A DNA stretch of 64,000 nucleotides, taken from NCBI RefSeq assembly GCF_900107965.1, contig NZ_FNVU01000002.1, positions 620,001 to 684,000 of the forward strand, given 5' to 3'. The translations under genes and the position numbers were made by a program. The DNA comes from Actinacidiphila yanglinensis. Lineage in GTDB: Bacteria; Actinomycetota; Actinomycetes; Streptomycetales; Streptomycetaceae. Shown piece after piece: positions 15,944-24,363 of the stretch; positions within the stretch are counted from its first letter, which is position 1; every line of letters begins with the position of its first letter. The notes below the pieces were generated by a model. It did no database searches, was not told where the DNA came from, and saw only the letters and a list, made by a program, of their open reading frames with translations.

Positions 15944-17368
15944 ATGCGACGCAGTCCCTGGGCCACGCTCACCGTGCTGGCCCTCGCTCAATTCATCGTG
16001 GTGCTCGACGTGACGATCGTGAACGTCGCGCTGCCCGACATCCAGTCCTCGCTGGGCTTCAGCACCGACGGCCTGCAATGGGTGATCAGCGTCTACACCC
16101 TCCTGTTCGGCGGGTTCCTGCTCCTCGGCGGCCGCGCGGCCGACCTGCTCGGGTCCCGCCGGATCTTCGTCGCCGGGCTCGTCCTGTTCGGCGTCACCTC
16201 GCTGGCCGGCGGCCTGGCCGGCTCACCCGGGCTGCTGATCGCGGCCCGCGCCGTGCAGGGCCTGGGCGGCGCGATGCTCTCACCGGCCGCGCTGTCCATC
16301 CTCACCGTTACCTTCGAGCACGGCCGCCGGCGCAACATCGCCATGGGCATCTGGGGCGGTCTCGCCGGTCTCGGCGGCACCCTCGGCGTGGTCGCGGGCG
16401 GGGTGCTGGTGGACTCCTTCAGCTGGCGCTGGGTCTTCATCGTCAACGTGCCGATCGTGGTCGGCCTGGTCATCGCCACGCCGATGTTCGTCCGGCACTT
16501 CCCGGCCAGGACCGGTACCCGCTCCTTCGACCTGCCGGGTGCGCTGCTGGGCACCGGGGGCCTGCTCGCGGTCGTCTTCGGCGTGGTGCGGGCCGAACCG
16601 GCCGGCTGGTCCTCCTTCCAGGTGCTCGGCTGCCTGGTCGGCGGGGTGGCCATGCTGATCGGCTTCCTCGCGGTCGAGTCCCGCGCGGTCGCACCGCTGG
16701 TGCCGCTGCGGCTGCTGCGCTCCCGCGCGCTGAGCACGGCCGGCGGCGCGCTGGCGCTCAACGGGGCCGGCTTCCTGTCGATGTTCTTCCTGACCGCGAT
16801 CTTCCTCCAGCAGGCCCGGCACGGCTCGGCGCTGCACGCGGGCGTCGAGTTCCTGCCGATGGGCGGCACCGCGATCTTCGGCGCGGTCGCGGCCACCCCG
16901 CTGGTCACGCGGTTCGGCACCCGCCCGGTGCAGATCGGCGGCGCCGTGATGAGTACGGTCGGGTTGCTGCTGCTCACCAAGGCCGGCGCCGACGGGTCCT
17001 ACGCGGCCCAACTGCTGCCCGGGCTGCTGCTGTTCGGCGCGGGCATCACCTCCGTCGCGGTGCCCGCACAGATCGCCGCGGTCGCCGACGTCTCCGCCCA
17101 CGAGGCCGGGGCCGCCTCCGGCGTCGTCACCGCCTTCAACCAGGTCGGCGGCGCGCTCGGCCTCGCCGTCGTCACCACGCTGTCCACGTCCAAGTCCACC
17201 TCCGACCTGGCGCACGGCAGTTCGCCGTCGGATGCGCTGGTGGCCGGGTTCCACCGGGGGCTGCTGATCGCGGCGGCCTTCATGGTGGTGGCGATCCTGG
17301 TCACCGCGGTGTCGCCCCGGCTGGCGCCCAGCGCGGAGCAGATCGCCGAGGCGGCAGCGGCGGCCTGA
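15944..17368 (+). CDS. MFS multidrug exporter, DHA2 (14-TM) family
   Basis: 474 residues with about 14 hydrophobic segments. Diagnostic motifs are FIVVLDVTIVNVALPDIQ in TM1 (motif D1), GGRAADLLGSRRIF after TM2 (motif A) and the antiporter motif C-like GLGGTLGVVAGGVLVD in TM5. Proteins of this group expel drugs, antibiotics or dyes in exchange for protons. The ATG at 15944 follows GGAG at about 7 bases. Control by the divergent TetR is likely. A 13-bp hairpin at 17430-17471 ends the transcript. Confidence 0.92.
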   Translation: MRRSPWATLTVLALAQFIVVLDVTIVNVALPDIQSSLGFSTDGLQWVISVYTLLFGGFLLLGGRAADLLGSRRIFVAGLVLFGVTSLAGGLAGSPGLLIAARAVQGLGGAMLSPAALSILTVTFEHGRRRNIAMGIWGGLAGLGGTLGVVAGGVLVDSFSWRWVFIVNVPIVVGLVIATPMFVRHFPARTGTRSFDLPGALLGTGGLLAVVFGVVRAEPAGWSSFQVLGCLVGGVAMLIGFLAVESRAVAPLVPLRLLRSRALSTAGGALALNGAGFLSMFFLTAIFLQQARHGSALHAGVEFLPMGGTAIFGAVAATPLVTRFGTRPVQIGGAVMSTVGLLLLTKAGADGSYAAQLLPGLLLFGAGITSVAVPAQIAAVADVSAHEAGAASGVVTAFNQVGGALGLAVVTTLSTSKSTSDLAHGSSPSDALVAGFHRGLLIAAAFMVVAILVTAVSPRLAPSAEQIAEAAAAA

Positions 17369-17429
17369 GCCCGGGCCGGGCCCGCCCGCACCTACCCGTA
17401 CCCGTACGGACGGGCCCGCCCGAGACCTG

Positions 17430-17471
17430 CCCGCCCGTACGCACCTCGGTCAACCGGGGCGTACGGGCGGG
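17430..17471. terminator. Terminator-like hairpin after MFS gene
   Basis: 13-bp perfect inverted repeat (CCCGCCCGTACGC / GCGTACGGGCGGG) with a 16-base loop, 61 bp after the MFS stop. Confidence 0.65.
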
Positions 17472-17490
17472 CGGTTGCGGTCCTCCCGCG

Positions 17491-17546
17491 GTGACCGTCA
17501 GGCGGTGACCGTCAGGCGGTGGCCGACGGGCGGTGGCCGGGCGGCG
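17491..17546 (+). repeat. Four tandem 14-bp repeats
   Basis: Units begin GTGACCGTCAGGCG (two identical copies), then GTGGCCGACGGGCG and GTGGCCGGGCGGCG, ending 2 bp before the cutA stop codon. The array may be replication slippage; no coding role is visible. Confidence 0.7.
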
Positions 17547-17548
17547 GG

Positions 17549-17872
17549 TCAGCCCGCGGCCGTCTCCGCGTCCAGCCACGCCAGGTACTCCGCGCTGCCC
17601 CGCTCGACCGGCAGCGCGATGATCTCCGGAGTGTCGTAGGTGTGGGCCGACCTCAGGACCGCTTCGAGGGTGTCGTACCGCTCGGCCGGGGTCTTGAACA
17701 GCACCCGCCACTCCTGGTCGGTGCGGACCTCGCCCTGCCACCAGTACACCGAGCGGATCGGGCCGTCGATCTGCGCGCAGGCCGCGGCGCGGGCCCCGAC
17801 CGCCGCTCGCGCCAGTTGCTCGGCACGCTCGGCACTGTCGGTCGTGGTCAGCACGGTGACGTACCCGGACAC
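17549..17872 (-). CDS. cutA: Divalent-cation tolerance protein CutA
   Basis: 107 residues from GTG 17872 (GGGGAGG upstream), the usual size for CutA1. Family features are VTVLTTTDSAERAEQLARAA near the start, ACAQIDGPIRSVYWWQGEVRTDQEW and the C-terminal HTYDTPEIIALPVERGSAEYLAWLD. CutA forms very stable trimers related in fold to PII proteins and is linked to copper tolerance, though its biochemical role is unclear. It stands alone here, between the MFS gene and the glycosidase. Confidence 0.92.
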   Translation of the reverse strand: MSGYVTVLTTTDSAERAEQLARAAVGARAAACAQIDGPIRSVYWWQGEVRTDQEWRVLFKTPAERYDTLEAVLRSAHTYDTPEIIALPVERGSAEYLAWLDAETAAG

Positions 17873-17933
17873 GGAACCTCCCCAAGTCGGCTGCGGCGAG
17901 CGTAGTGGCACCCGCGCCACGCGGCGCGCCGCG

Positions 17934-20021
17934 TCACTCCACGAAGGTCGCGACCACGACCGCGTACCCGCCCAGGGTGCAGGTGTCGGCGTGGTTCCAC
18001 TCGCCGCGGATCTCGCCGCCGCCCGACTGCTGGTCCACGATGCGGAGGTGCGCTCCCCGCAGGCCGGGGATGTCCACGGTGACCGGCGCGTTGGTCCGGT
18101 TGATCAGCAGCACCTTGCGGCGGCCCCGGTCGTCGAGCGCGAGCACATAGGCGCCCGAGGCGGGCTGACCGGCGACCTCGATGAGGCGGCTTCCCGTCCG
18201 GATCTCGTCGAGAATCAACTCCAGTACCCGGTAACGGGCGTTGGGGGCGCCGGTGTTCCAGTCCAGCATCGAGACCGATGGGTACTGGCTCGGGTACCCC
18301 ATCAACTGGCTCTCGCCGACCACATCGATGCCCATCAGGGCCAGCCGGGCGAACACGTAGGCGTAGATGCCGCCGGAGAAGTTCCAGTACGCGTCCGGGA
18401 TCGGCGCCGGATCGGCCTGGGTGGCCGAGCCCGGGAGGATCGAGCCGAGCTCGTCGACGGTGGTGCGGACGTCCGGCGCGAGCTGCTTGCGGATCGCCTC
18501 GACCTGCTGGACGGTCGAGAGGAAGCCGTCCGCCTGCGCGAAGCCGTCGGGCCCGTAGTCGTCGGCGGTGTCGGCGGGGTTCGGCTGGGCGTAGAAGTGG
18601 TAGCTGATGAAGTCCAGCGGCACGCCCGGCTGGTGGTTGGCCCGGTCCAGGAAGTACCGGTAGTAGTCGAAGCCGGCCGAGTTGCCGAGGGCCAGCCCGA
18701 CGAACTTCGTGCGTGGCGACACCTCGCGGATCGCGGTGACGATCGCGTCGTACAGCTCGGTGTACTCCTGCGGGCTGAGGGCGTGCTCGAAGTCGACCTC
18801 GTTGAGCACTTCCCAGTACGGCAGTTCGTAGTGGTGCGGCGAGCGGTGGAAGGTGCCGTACTCGTCGGTGAAGCCGCCCGCGGTGTACCAGGAGACGAGG
18901 CGCCGGTAGTAGTCGGCCACCACCGAGACGGGGACGGCGAGCCGCTGGCCCTGGGAGTAGCCGAAGGCGGGGGCGTCCGGGTCGTCCGGGTAGGCGACGG
19001 GCGCCGCCCACCGGGACAGGTCGCCGGAGAAGTCGTCGGCCAGGAGCGTCTGTCCACCGGCGGCCGTCACCTGCACGTTGTCGAAGGTGGCCGACTCCGA
19101 GCCGTTCTCCCGGAAGCCGACCGTCCCCGCGGCGAAGGTGGTGTCGTGCACGGTCAGCACGTCGGTGCCGTCGACGCTGACGGTCAGGTCGGCGCCGGCG
19201 ACCGTCGTCCGCACCTGGTAGGTCGTGCCGGCCTCGACGGCGAAGGGCAGCGCCGTGGGCTGGACGGAGGCGACCCCGCCGTTCTGGAACCGGACGAAGG
19301 TGAGGTAGCCGGTCGCGGCCGGCGACGTGTAGGGGTAGTTGGACAGCAGGAAGGCGTAGCCGTTCCCGGCGTCCTGCATCCGGACCATCCAGCCCGCCTG
19401 CGCGTAACTGGCGCCGTCCTGCGCGCCGGTGCCCAGCGGAGTCACGTCGACGGCGAGGGTGTAGTCCGTCCAGTCCGTGCCGCTCGCGGCGATGCCGTTG
19501 TCGCCGCCGTACACGCGCAGCGCGCCGTCCTGGATCGTCCAGGGGGCGGGCTGCCACATCCACTCCGGGGTGGTGCTGAAGTTGAGGATCGTCGATCTGC
19601 CGCGGGTGGCCTTCTCGAAGTCCTCCACGAGCGGGTCGATCAGCGAGAAGTCCCAGCTGGTACGGCCGTCGGCGGGCGCTTCGAGTTCGGCCACGCCGAG
19701 CTTCGGATACGGGAACCACGGGACGAAGCGGATGTAGTCGGTGTCCAGGTTCCGCAGCGCGCTGTAGACGGCGTCGTGGATCGGCGACTCGCGGCGGATC
19801 TTGGGGTTGACCACGACCTGGAGGGTCGGGGTCGTCTTCGAGACGGTGCTCGGGCCGTTCCAGTCGATGGCCGGCGCGGCTCCGGTGCCTTCCGCGTGCG
19901 CGGTGCTCAGGGGCAGCAGCGGGGTGGCCGCGGCGGCGACCCCCGCGGCGCCGAGCGACTTCAGTACGGTGCGGCGGCGGGGCGGCACCGGGCCACCCGC
20001 TTCGTGGGTCGAACGATTCAT
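17934..20021 (-). CDS. TAT-exported GH39-like glycosidase with inserted beta-sandwich domain
   Basis: 695 residues. PPRRRTVLKSLGAAGVAAAA at the start is a twin-arginine-type signal. The barrel begins at about 65 (LQVVVNPKIRRESPIH, DTDYIRFVPWFPYPKLGVAE), is interrupted after TPEWMWQPAP (160) and resumes at about 353 (FGYSQGQRLAVP..VVADYYRRLVSWYTAGGFTD). The acid/base is in YWEVLNEVDFEH (E408) and the nucleophile is probably E524 in TTVDELGS. The roughly 190-residue insert (ALRVYGGDNG..WTDYTLAVDVTPL..ATFDNVQVTA) looks like a LamG/CBM66-type beta-sandwich. A C-terminal beta domain closes the protein. The substrate is unknown; xylosidase- or iduronidase-like is possible. A LacI-type palindrome lies 118 bp upstream. 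Confidence 0.78.
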   Translation of the reverse strand: MNRSTHEAGGPVPPRRRTVLKSLGAAGVAAAATPLLPLSTAHAEGTGAAPAIDWNGPSTVSKTTPTLQVVVNPKIRRESPIHDAVYSALRNLDTDYIRFVPWFPYPKLGVAELEAPADGRTSWDFSLIDPLVEDFEKATRGRSTILNFSTTPEWMWQPAPWTIQDGALRVYGGDNGIAASGTDWTDYTLAVDVTPLGTGAQDGASYAQAGWMVRMQDAGNGYAFLLSNYPYTSPAATGYLTFVRFQNGGVASVQPTALPFAVEAGTTYQVRTTVAGADLTVSVDGTDVLTVHDTTFAAGTVGFRENGSESATFDNVQVTAAGGQTLLADDFSGDLSRWAAPVAYPDDPDAPAFGYSQGQRLAVPVSVVADYYRRLVSWYTAGGFTDEYGTFHRSPHHYELPYWEVLNEVDFEHALSPQEYTELYDAIVTAIREVSPRTKFVGLALGNSAGFDYYRYFLDRANHQPGVPLDFISYHFYAQPNPADTADDYGPDGFAQADGFLSTVQQVEAIRKQLAPDVRTTVDELGSILPGSATQADPAPIPDAYWNFSGGIYAYVFARLALMGIDVVGESQLMGYPSQYPSVSMLDWNTGAPNARYRVLELILDEIRTGSRLIEVAGQPASGAYVLALDDRGRRKVLLINRTNAPVTVDIPGLRGAHLRIVDQQSGGGEIRGEWNHADTCTLGGYAVVVATFVE

Positions 20022-20138
20022 GTCGGCTCCTGGCGTGGTCTGGGCAGGCTCATGACAGCGCTCTGCGCGAAGCGGTTGGTCGGGGCGTTTCGTGCCGGAC
20101 GGCCGCGCGGGGGGTCGCGCGTTACCCCTCGCATGGGG

Positions 20139-20152
20139 ATGAAACGTTTCAT
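20139..20152. promoter_or_regulatory. LacI-family operator upstream of GH39-like gene
   Basis: Perfect 14-bp palindrome ATGAAACGTTTCAT, close to the LacI/GalR consensus with central CG, 118 bp upstream of the glycosidase start. It stands out as AT-rich in a very GC-rich region. Confidence 0.7.
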
Positions 20153-20544
20153 ATGGGCGGAACGACGCGAGACTATGCGGTGCGTCCCGGGGGTGTCCAG
20201 GGTCCGGGCGATATCCGCGCCGCGTCCCCGCGAACGGAGTAACGGCGGGGTGGGGTGGGGGTGTTCGCGGTCGCGGTTCCCGGGTGCCGGGGTGGCCGGG
20301 CGGTGCGCGGTCCGGAGGTCCGGGCCGGGGGGCGGGCGGGCCGGGGGAGCGGAGGTCCGGGCGGGCCGGTGGCCTGTGCTCTCCCTGCTACCGCGTGCCT
20401 GCCCACCCTGCTCCCGCCACGGCAGCGTTCCGCGGCTCCATGACGTACGAAGGTGATCCGGCTCCACGGGTAGGACAAGGCAGTTCGGGCCCAGGGGTGG
20501 GAGAGGGCCTGTGCGTCGCATGGCACGGCGTGATCGAATAGGGG
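20153..20544. other. Intergenic, G-rich low-complexity
   Basis: About 390 bp without a convincing gene. Bases 20240-20370 on the plus strand are strongly G-rich (runs of GGGG, GGCCGGG) and give spurious open frames. The GNAT gene promoter must lie in the last 60 bases. Confidence 0.5.
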
Positions 20545-21105
20545 ATGACTTCGTTCTGGACTGGTGAGCGGGTACGTCTGCGCGGTATCGAGCCCGAGGA
20601 CTGGACGGCGTTCGTGGGCTTCGCCATCGATGAGGAGCGGTCGGGAGGCCTCCTGCATCCGCCTCGGTCCGCCGAGGGGTTCCGGGCCTGGGCGAAGGAA
20701 CAGGCCGTCGCGAAGTCCGACGGTGACTGCTTCGCTCTGGCCGTCGAAGCCGTGGACACGGGGCAGATCGTCGGGGCTGTCGGCTCCCACTACGCGGATC
20801 CGCGGGCGGGGCGGTTCGAGTACGGCATCACGATGGGCGCTGGGCACCGGCGTAAGGGCTACGCGGCAGAAGCCGTGGTGATGCTGCTGCGGTTCATGTT
20901 CGCCGAACGGCGCTATCACAAATGCGAGGCGCGGATCTTCGCGCACAACGAGGCATCGCTGGCACTGCATCGCCGTCTTGGCTTCGCCGAGGAGGGGCGC
21001 CTGCGCGATCACGTGTTCTTTGCCAGCCGACACCATGATCTCGTCGTCATGGGCATACTCGCCGACGAGTTTGCGCAGCTGTACTCGATGAGCGAACTCG
21101 AGTAA
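20545..21105 (+). CDS. GNAT-family N-acetyltransferase (RimJ/RimL-like)
   Basis: 186 residues of the Acetyltransf_3 type. RLRGIEPEDWTAFVGFA is the usual N-terminal strand-helix, FEYGITMGAGHRRKGYAAEAVVML gives motif A with the acetyl-CoA loop (Q/RxxGxG/A variant R-R-K-G-Y-A), and the segment from KCEARIFAHNEASLALH to RRLGFAEEGRLRDHVF is motif B. Such enzymes acetylate protein N-termini, antibiotics or small amines; I cannot say which. It is single, with a 500-bp gap upstream and a decayed gene downstream on the other strand. Confidence 0.85.
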   Translation: MTSFWTGERVRLRGIEPEDWTAFVGFAIDEERSGGLLHPPRSAEGFRAWAKEQAVAKSDGDCFALAVEAVDTGQIVGAVGSHYADPRAGRFEYGITMGAGHRRKGYAAEAVVMLLRFMFAERRYHKCEARIFAHNEASLALHRRLGFAEEGRLRDHVFFASRHHDLVVMGILADEFAQLYSMSELE

Positions 21106-21318
21106 ACGGTCGGCCTCCGGACCAGGGTGGGGCTGCGGCAGCCTACCGACGACCTCCGCTCTTCGGGGTGCGCTGCTCCGTCCGCCGGCGACGGCGGGGT
21201 TTGTGCGTCGATCACGGTCGTTGCGCGTTGTCTCGACGCAGTTCAGCCGTGCGGGTGGCGGAGACGACGACGGTGCGATGCAGGCGGTCGCTGGCCGTCT
21301 CGTCACTGATGACGGCCC

Positions 21319-21584
21319 TCACGGGACAGGCACCGCGAGCACTTCGGCGATGGTGCGTCGCCCAAGCTCGGCCATGGCAGGGTTGGTCCGGCGGTAGTAC
21401 GTGATCCCACCGACGAATGTCAGGGCCCAGCCTCGCCCCCGGGCAAGCTGCCGCCGAGCTTCATGTACCGCCGCTCGGGCGTGACGTAGCGGTGAACCAG
21501 GGCGAGCAGTTCGGGATCCTCATCGGCATGGCGCATCACAGGACCGATCCTGCCGAGCCGGTGTGCAACGAGGCCACTCCCTTT
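21319..21584 (-). pseudogene. Decayed gene fragment (family not recognised)
   Basis: On the minus strand a coding-like stretch reads GLVAHRLGRIGPVMRHADED, then PELLALVHRYVTPERRYMKL and GGSLPGG. It needs a one-base shift near 21428 to continue as GWALTFVGGITYYRRTNPAM followed by AELGRRTIAEVLAVPVP and a stop at 21319. Both parts have good amino-acid complexity and codon bias, so a frameshifted gene is likely, cut at its 5' end. I do not recognise the family. The remaining part of this 594-bp gap (21106-21318 and 21585-21699) shows nothing. Confidence 0.4.
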
Positions 21585-21699
21585 TGGCGCGGCGCCGCCC
21601 TTCTGAGGAGAGAGCCCGCGTCCCACGCTTCCGCGCCCCGCGCCCTACCGCGCTCGCGCGGGCTCGGCGCGAGGTCGTCGGGTGGCCAGGAGGGAGCCC

Positions 21700-21969
21700 T
21701 TACGCGGTCAGGGGTTCGGGTTCGTCCGCGGCGGCGCACTCGGCGGCGAGCCGGTCGGCGGACAGGCCGAGGGCGGCGGCGAGGGCGGTGATCGTGAAGA
21801 AGGCGGGGGTGGGGGCCCGGCCGGTCTCGATCTTGCGCAGCGTCTCCGCGGAGATGCCGGCCGAGGCCGCGACGGCGGTCATGCTCCGGTCGCCGCGGGC
21901 AGTGCGGAGCAGCGCGCCGAGACGTTCGCCGCGGGCTCGCTCTTCGGGGGTCAGAGGATTGCGCACCAT
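21700..21969 (-). CDS. Small XRE-type HTH regulator
   Basis: 89 residues. The HTH occupies most of the protein (RLGALLRTARGDRSMTAVAA..GISAETLRKIETGRAPTP..FFTITALAAALGLSADRLA). It is divergent from the methionine aminopeptidase gene with only 57 bp between the two starts, so the two promoters overlap. Pairs of a small XRE regulator and an accessory MetAP occur in several streptomycetes. It probably controls the pair. The AT-rich ATACTAATACCGGGATAGTTATCC region (21978-22001) must carry the promoters. Confidence 0.8.
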   Translation of the reverse strand: MVRNPLTPEERARGERLGALLRTARGDRSMTAVAASAGISAETLRKIETGRAPTPAFFTITALAAALGLSADRLAAECAAADEPEPLTA

Positions 21970-22026
21970 GGACGTGATACTAATACCGGGATAGTTATCC
22001 GGTATGAGAATGGGGAGCGTGGTCCC

Positions 22027-22794
22027 GTGGTCGAGATCAAGACGGACGCGGCGCTGGACGCGATGCGCGAGGCGGGACGGGTGGTGGCGCAGGCACTGGC
22101 CGCGGTGCGGGCGGCCGCCGCGGTGGGCGTGCGCCTCACCGAACTGGACGAGGCGGCACGCGAGGTGCTCGCCAAAGCCGGTGCGAGCTCGCCGTTCCTC
22201 GGCTACCGGCCCTCGTTCGCCCCCGTGCCGTTCCCCGCGGTGATCTGCGCCTCGGTCAACGACGCCGTCGTGCACGGCATCCCGAACGACTACCGGCTGC
22301 GCGACGGCGACCTGGTCAGCATCGACTGCGGCGCCGAACTCGACGGCTGGACCGGCGACGCCGCGACCAGCTTCACCGTCGGCACGCCCCGCCCCGAGGA
22401 CACCGCGCTGATCGAGGCCACCCAGCGGGCGCTCGACGCGGGGATCGCCGCCGCCGTGGTCGGCCACCGGATCGGCGACATCTCGCACGCGGTGGGCGAG
22501 GTGGCCCGCGCGGCCGGCTGCGGCATGCCCGCGGACTTCGGCGGGCACGGCATCGGGCGGCGGATGCACGAGGACCCGCACGTGCCGGGGCGCGGCCGGC
22601 CCGGCCGCGGCTACCCGCTGCGGCACGGCCTCGCGCTGGCCATCGAGCCGATGCTGATGTCCGGCGGGCGGGACGCCTACGTCACCGACCCGGACGGCTG
22701 GACCCTGCGCACCGTGGACGGCAGCCGCGCCGCCCACATCGAGCACACCGTCGCCGTCACCGAGTCCGGCCCGCGGGTGCTCACGCTGCTCTGA
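22027..22794 (+). CDS. map: Methionine aminopeptidase, type I (accessory copy)
   Basis: 255 residues from GTG 22027 with GGGGAG about 9 bases upstream. All five metal ligands can be seen: the two Asp of SIDCGAELDGWTGDAATSF, His of GGHGIGRRMHEDP, Glu of LALAIEPML and Glu of HIEHTVAV. The substrate-binding His is in VVHGIPNDYRL. The enzyme removes initiator methionine from nascent proteins in the cytosol. The housekeeping map gene usually sits in the ribosomal protein secY-adk cluster, so this copy beside a small HTH regulator is probably an extra, conditionally used paralogue. Confidence 0.92.
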   Translation: MVEIKTDAALDAMREAGRVVAQALAAVRAAAAVGVRLTELDEAAREVLAKAGASSPFLGYRPSFAPVPFPAVICASVNDAVVHGIPNDYRLRDGDLVSIDCGAELDGWTGDAATSFTVGTPRPEDTALIEATQRALDAGIAAAVVGHRIGDISHAVGEVARAAGCGMPADFGGHGIGRRMHEDPHVPGRGRPGRGYPLRHGLALAIEPMLMSGGRDAYVTDPDGWTLRTVDGSRAAHIEHTVAVTESGPRVLTLL

Positions 22795-22905
22795 ACGGCC
22801 CGCGCCCGCACGGGGATCGGCCGGCCGCCGCCACCCGCGGCGACCGCCCGCCGGTGCCGTAAGGTACGGGCGCGAACGGGGCCGGACGGCGAGGAGAGAA
22901 CCACC

Positions 22906-23475
22906 GTGAACGTGAACGACCAGGTGAACGCGGCACTGCTGCTGATGGACTTCCAGAACGGCGTGGTCGAACGCCTCGGCACCCCGCAGACGCTGGCCGC
23001 GGCCGCCGACGCGCTGGCCGCCGCCCGTGCGGCGGGCGTGCCGGTGATCCACGTCCGGGTCGGCTTCCGCCCCGGCTACCCGGAGGTCTCTCCCGCCAAC
23101 CAGTCCTTCTCCGCGATCGCCACCAGCGGCGCCGACCTGTCCGAGGGCGGCCCCGCCACCCAGGTGCACGCGGACCTGGCGCCGGCCGACGGCGAGACGG
23201 TCGTCGTCAAGCGCCGGGTGAGCGCCTTCACCGGCAGCGACCTGGAGGTGGTGCTGCGGGCGCAGGGCGTCCGCACCCTGGTGCTCGGGGGCATCGCGAC
23301 CAGCGGGGTGGTGCTGTCCACCCTGCGGGAGGCGGCCGACCGCGACTACCGGCTCGTCGTGCTGGCCGACGCCTGCGCGGACGCCGACCCCGAGGTGCAC
23401 CGGGTGCTCACCGAGAAGGTCTTCCCCCGGCAGGCCGAGGTGACCACGGTCGCGCGGTGGACCGCCGCGAGCTGA
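22906..23475 (+). CDS. Isochorismatase-like hydrolase lacking the usual Cys
   Basis: 189 residues. ALLLMDFQNGVVE carries the first Asp, VVVKRRVSAFTGSDLEVVLR the Lys region, and TLVLGGIATSGVVLSTLREA the loop where cysteine hydrolases have their nucleophile. That Cys is absent here (TSGVV), as in true isochorismatases and some related groups. The protein therefore probably hydrolyses a vinyl ether or related bond, or does not follow the amidase mechanism. GTG 22906 has GAGGAG about 10 bases upstream. It follows map after 111 bp and may be co-transcribed with it. Confidence 0.8.
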   Translation: MNVNDQVNAALLLMDFQNGVVERLGTPQTLAAAADALAAARAAGVPVIHVRVGFRPGYPEVSPANQSFSAIATSGADLSEGGPATQVHADLAPADGETVVVKRRVSAFTGSDLEVVLRAQGVRTLVLGGIATSGVVLSTLREAADRDYRLVVLADACADADPEVHRVLTEKVFPRQAEVTTVARWTAAS

Positions 23476-23612
23476 CCTCCCGAGCCGGATGGAGCCGCCC
23501 CCCGCGGGTCCTGCGTCCGCGGGTGCGTCCCCGCGGGGCGCGTAAGCGGAGGGCGCGGCTCCAACCAGGCCCAGGTGAAGGCGAGTTCCTGGCCTGTGCG
23601 AGATTGGGCCGT

Positions 23613-24350
23613 ATGATCCGGACCCGCCGATCGGAAGCTTCGCGCCCGCCTGCCCGGACGCGGCGGGCCCGCGTCCCGCGCACCCTGCTCGTCGCGGCGG
23701 GCCTCGCCCCGCTGCTCGCCGCGTGCGGCCTCGGGGGCGGCTCGCACGGCAACGGCGGTGGCGTCACCGACGACCTCGCGCCGATCGCCGTCGCGGACCG
23801 CGTCGCGGCACCCGACCTGACCGGCTCCACGCTGACCGGGGGACAGGAAAGCCTCGCCGCCTACAAGGGCCACGTGGTGGTGGTCAACATCTGGTCCAGC
23901 ACCTGCGGTCCCTGCCGCGCCGAGGCACCCGGGCTGGCCTCGGTCGCGACGTCCACCCGCGCGCAGGGCGTGCGGTTCCTCGGCATCGACACCCGCGACG
24001 GCGGCCGGGCCAACGCCGCCGCCTTCCAGAAGCGGTTCGCGCTGCCTTACCCGAGCCTGTTCGACCCGTTCGGCCGCGAAGTGCTCAAGTTCCCCAAGGG
24101 CAGCGTCAATCCGCAGAGCGTGCCGGCCACCGTGGTGATCGACGCCCAGGGCCGGATCGCGGCCCGCGCGCTGCACATCGTCGACGAGGCGGACCTGCGG
24201 CACATGCTGCGGCCCTTCCTGCCCGCGTCTGCGTCGGCGCCGTCGTCGGCGTCTTCCCCACCCGCCGCACCGTCGTCCGCACCCGCCGCACCATCCTCCG
24301 CGCCCGCCGGCTCCCCGTCCTCGGCCGCCCCCGCGCGGACCCGTACGTAG
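23613..24350 (+). CDS. TlpA/ResA-like thiol-disulfide lipoprotein
   Basis: 245 residues. After an Arg-rich N-terminus, TLLVAAGLAPLLAACG forms a lipoprotein signal with lipobox LAAC (Cys about 39). A thioredoxin-like AhpC/TSA domain follows, with WSSTCGPCRAEAPGL (CXXC), VRFLGIDTRDG and the cis-Pro region SVPATVVIDAQGRI. The last 45 residues are an Ser/Ala/Pro tail rich in PSSAPA repeats. The protein acts outside the membrane, reducing or exchanging disulfides, for example in cytochrome c maturation. It ends 14 bp from the convergent XRE gene. Confidence 0.87.
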   Translation: MIRTRRSEASRPPARTRRARVPRTLLVAAGLAPLLAACGLGGGSHGNGGGVTDDLAPIAVADRVAAPDLTGSTLTGGQESLAAYKGHVVVVNIWSSTCGPCRAEAPGLASVATSTRAQGVRFLGIDTRDGGRANAAAFQKRFALPYPSLFDPFGREVLKFPKGSVNPQSVPATVVIDAQGRIAARALHIVDEADLRHMLRPFLPASASAPSSASSPPAAPSSAPAAPSSAPAGSPSSAAPARTRT

Positions 24351-24363
24351 CCCGCACCGGACC

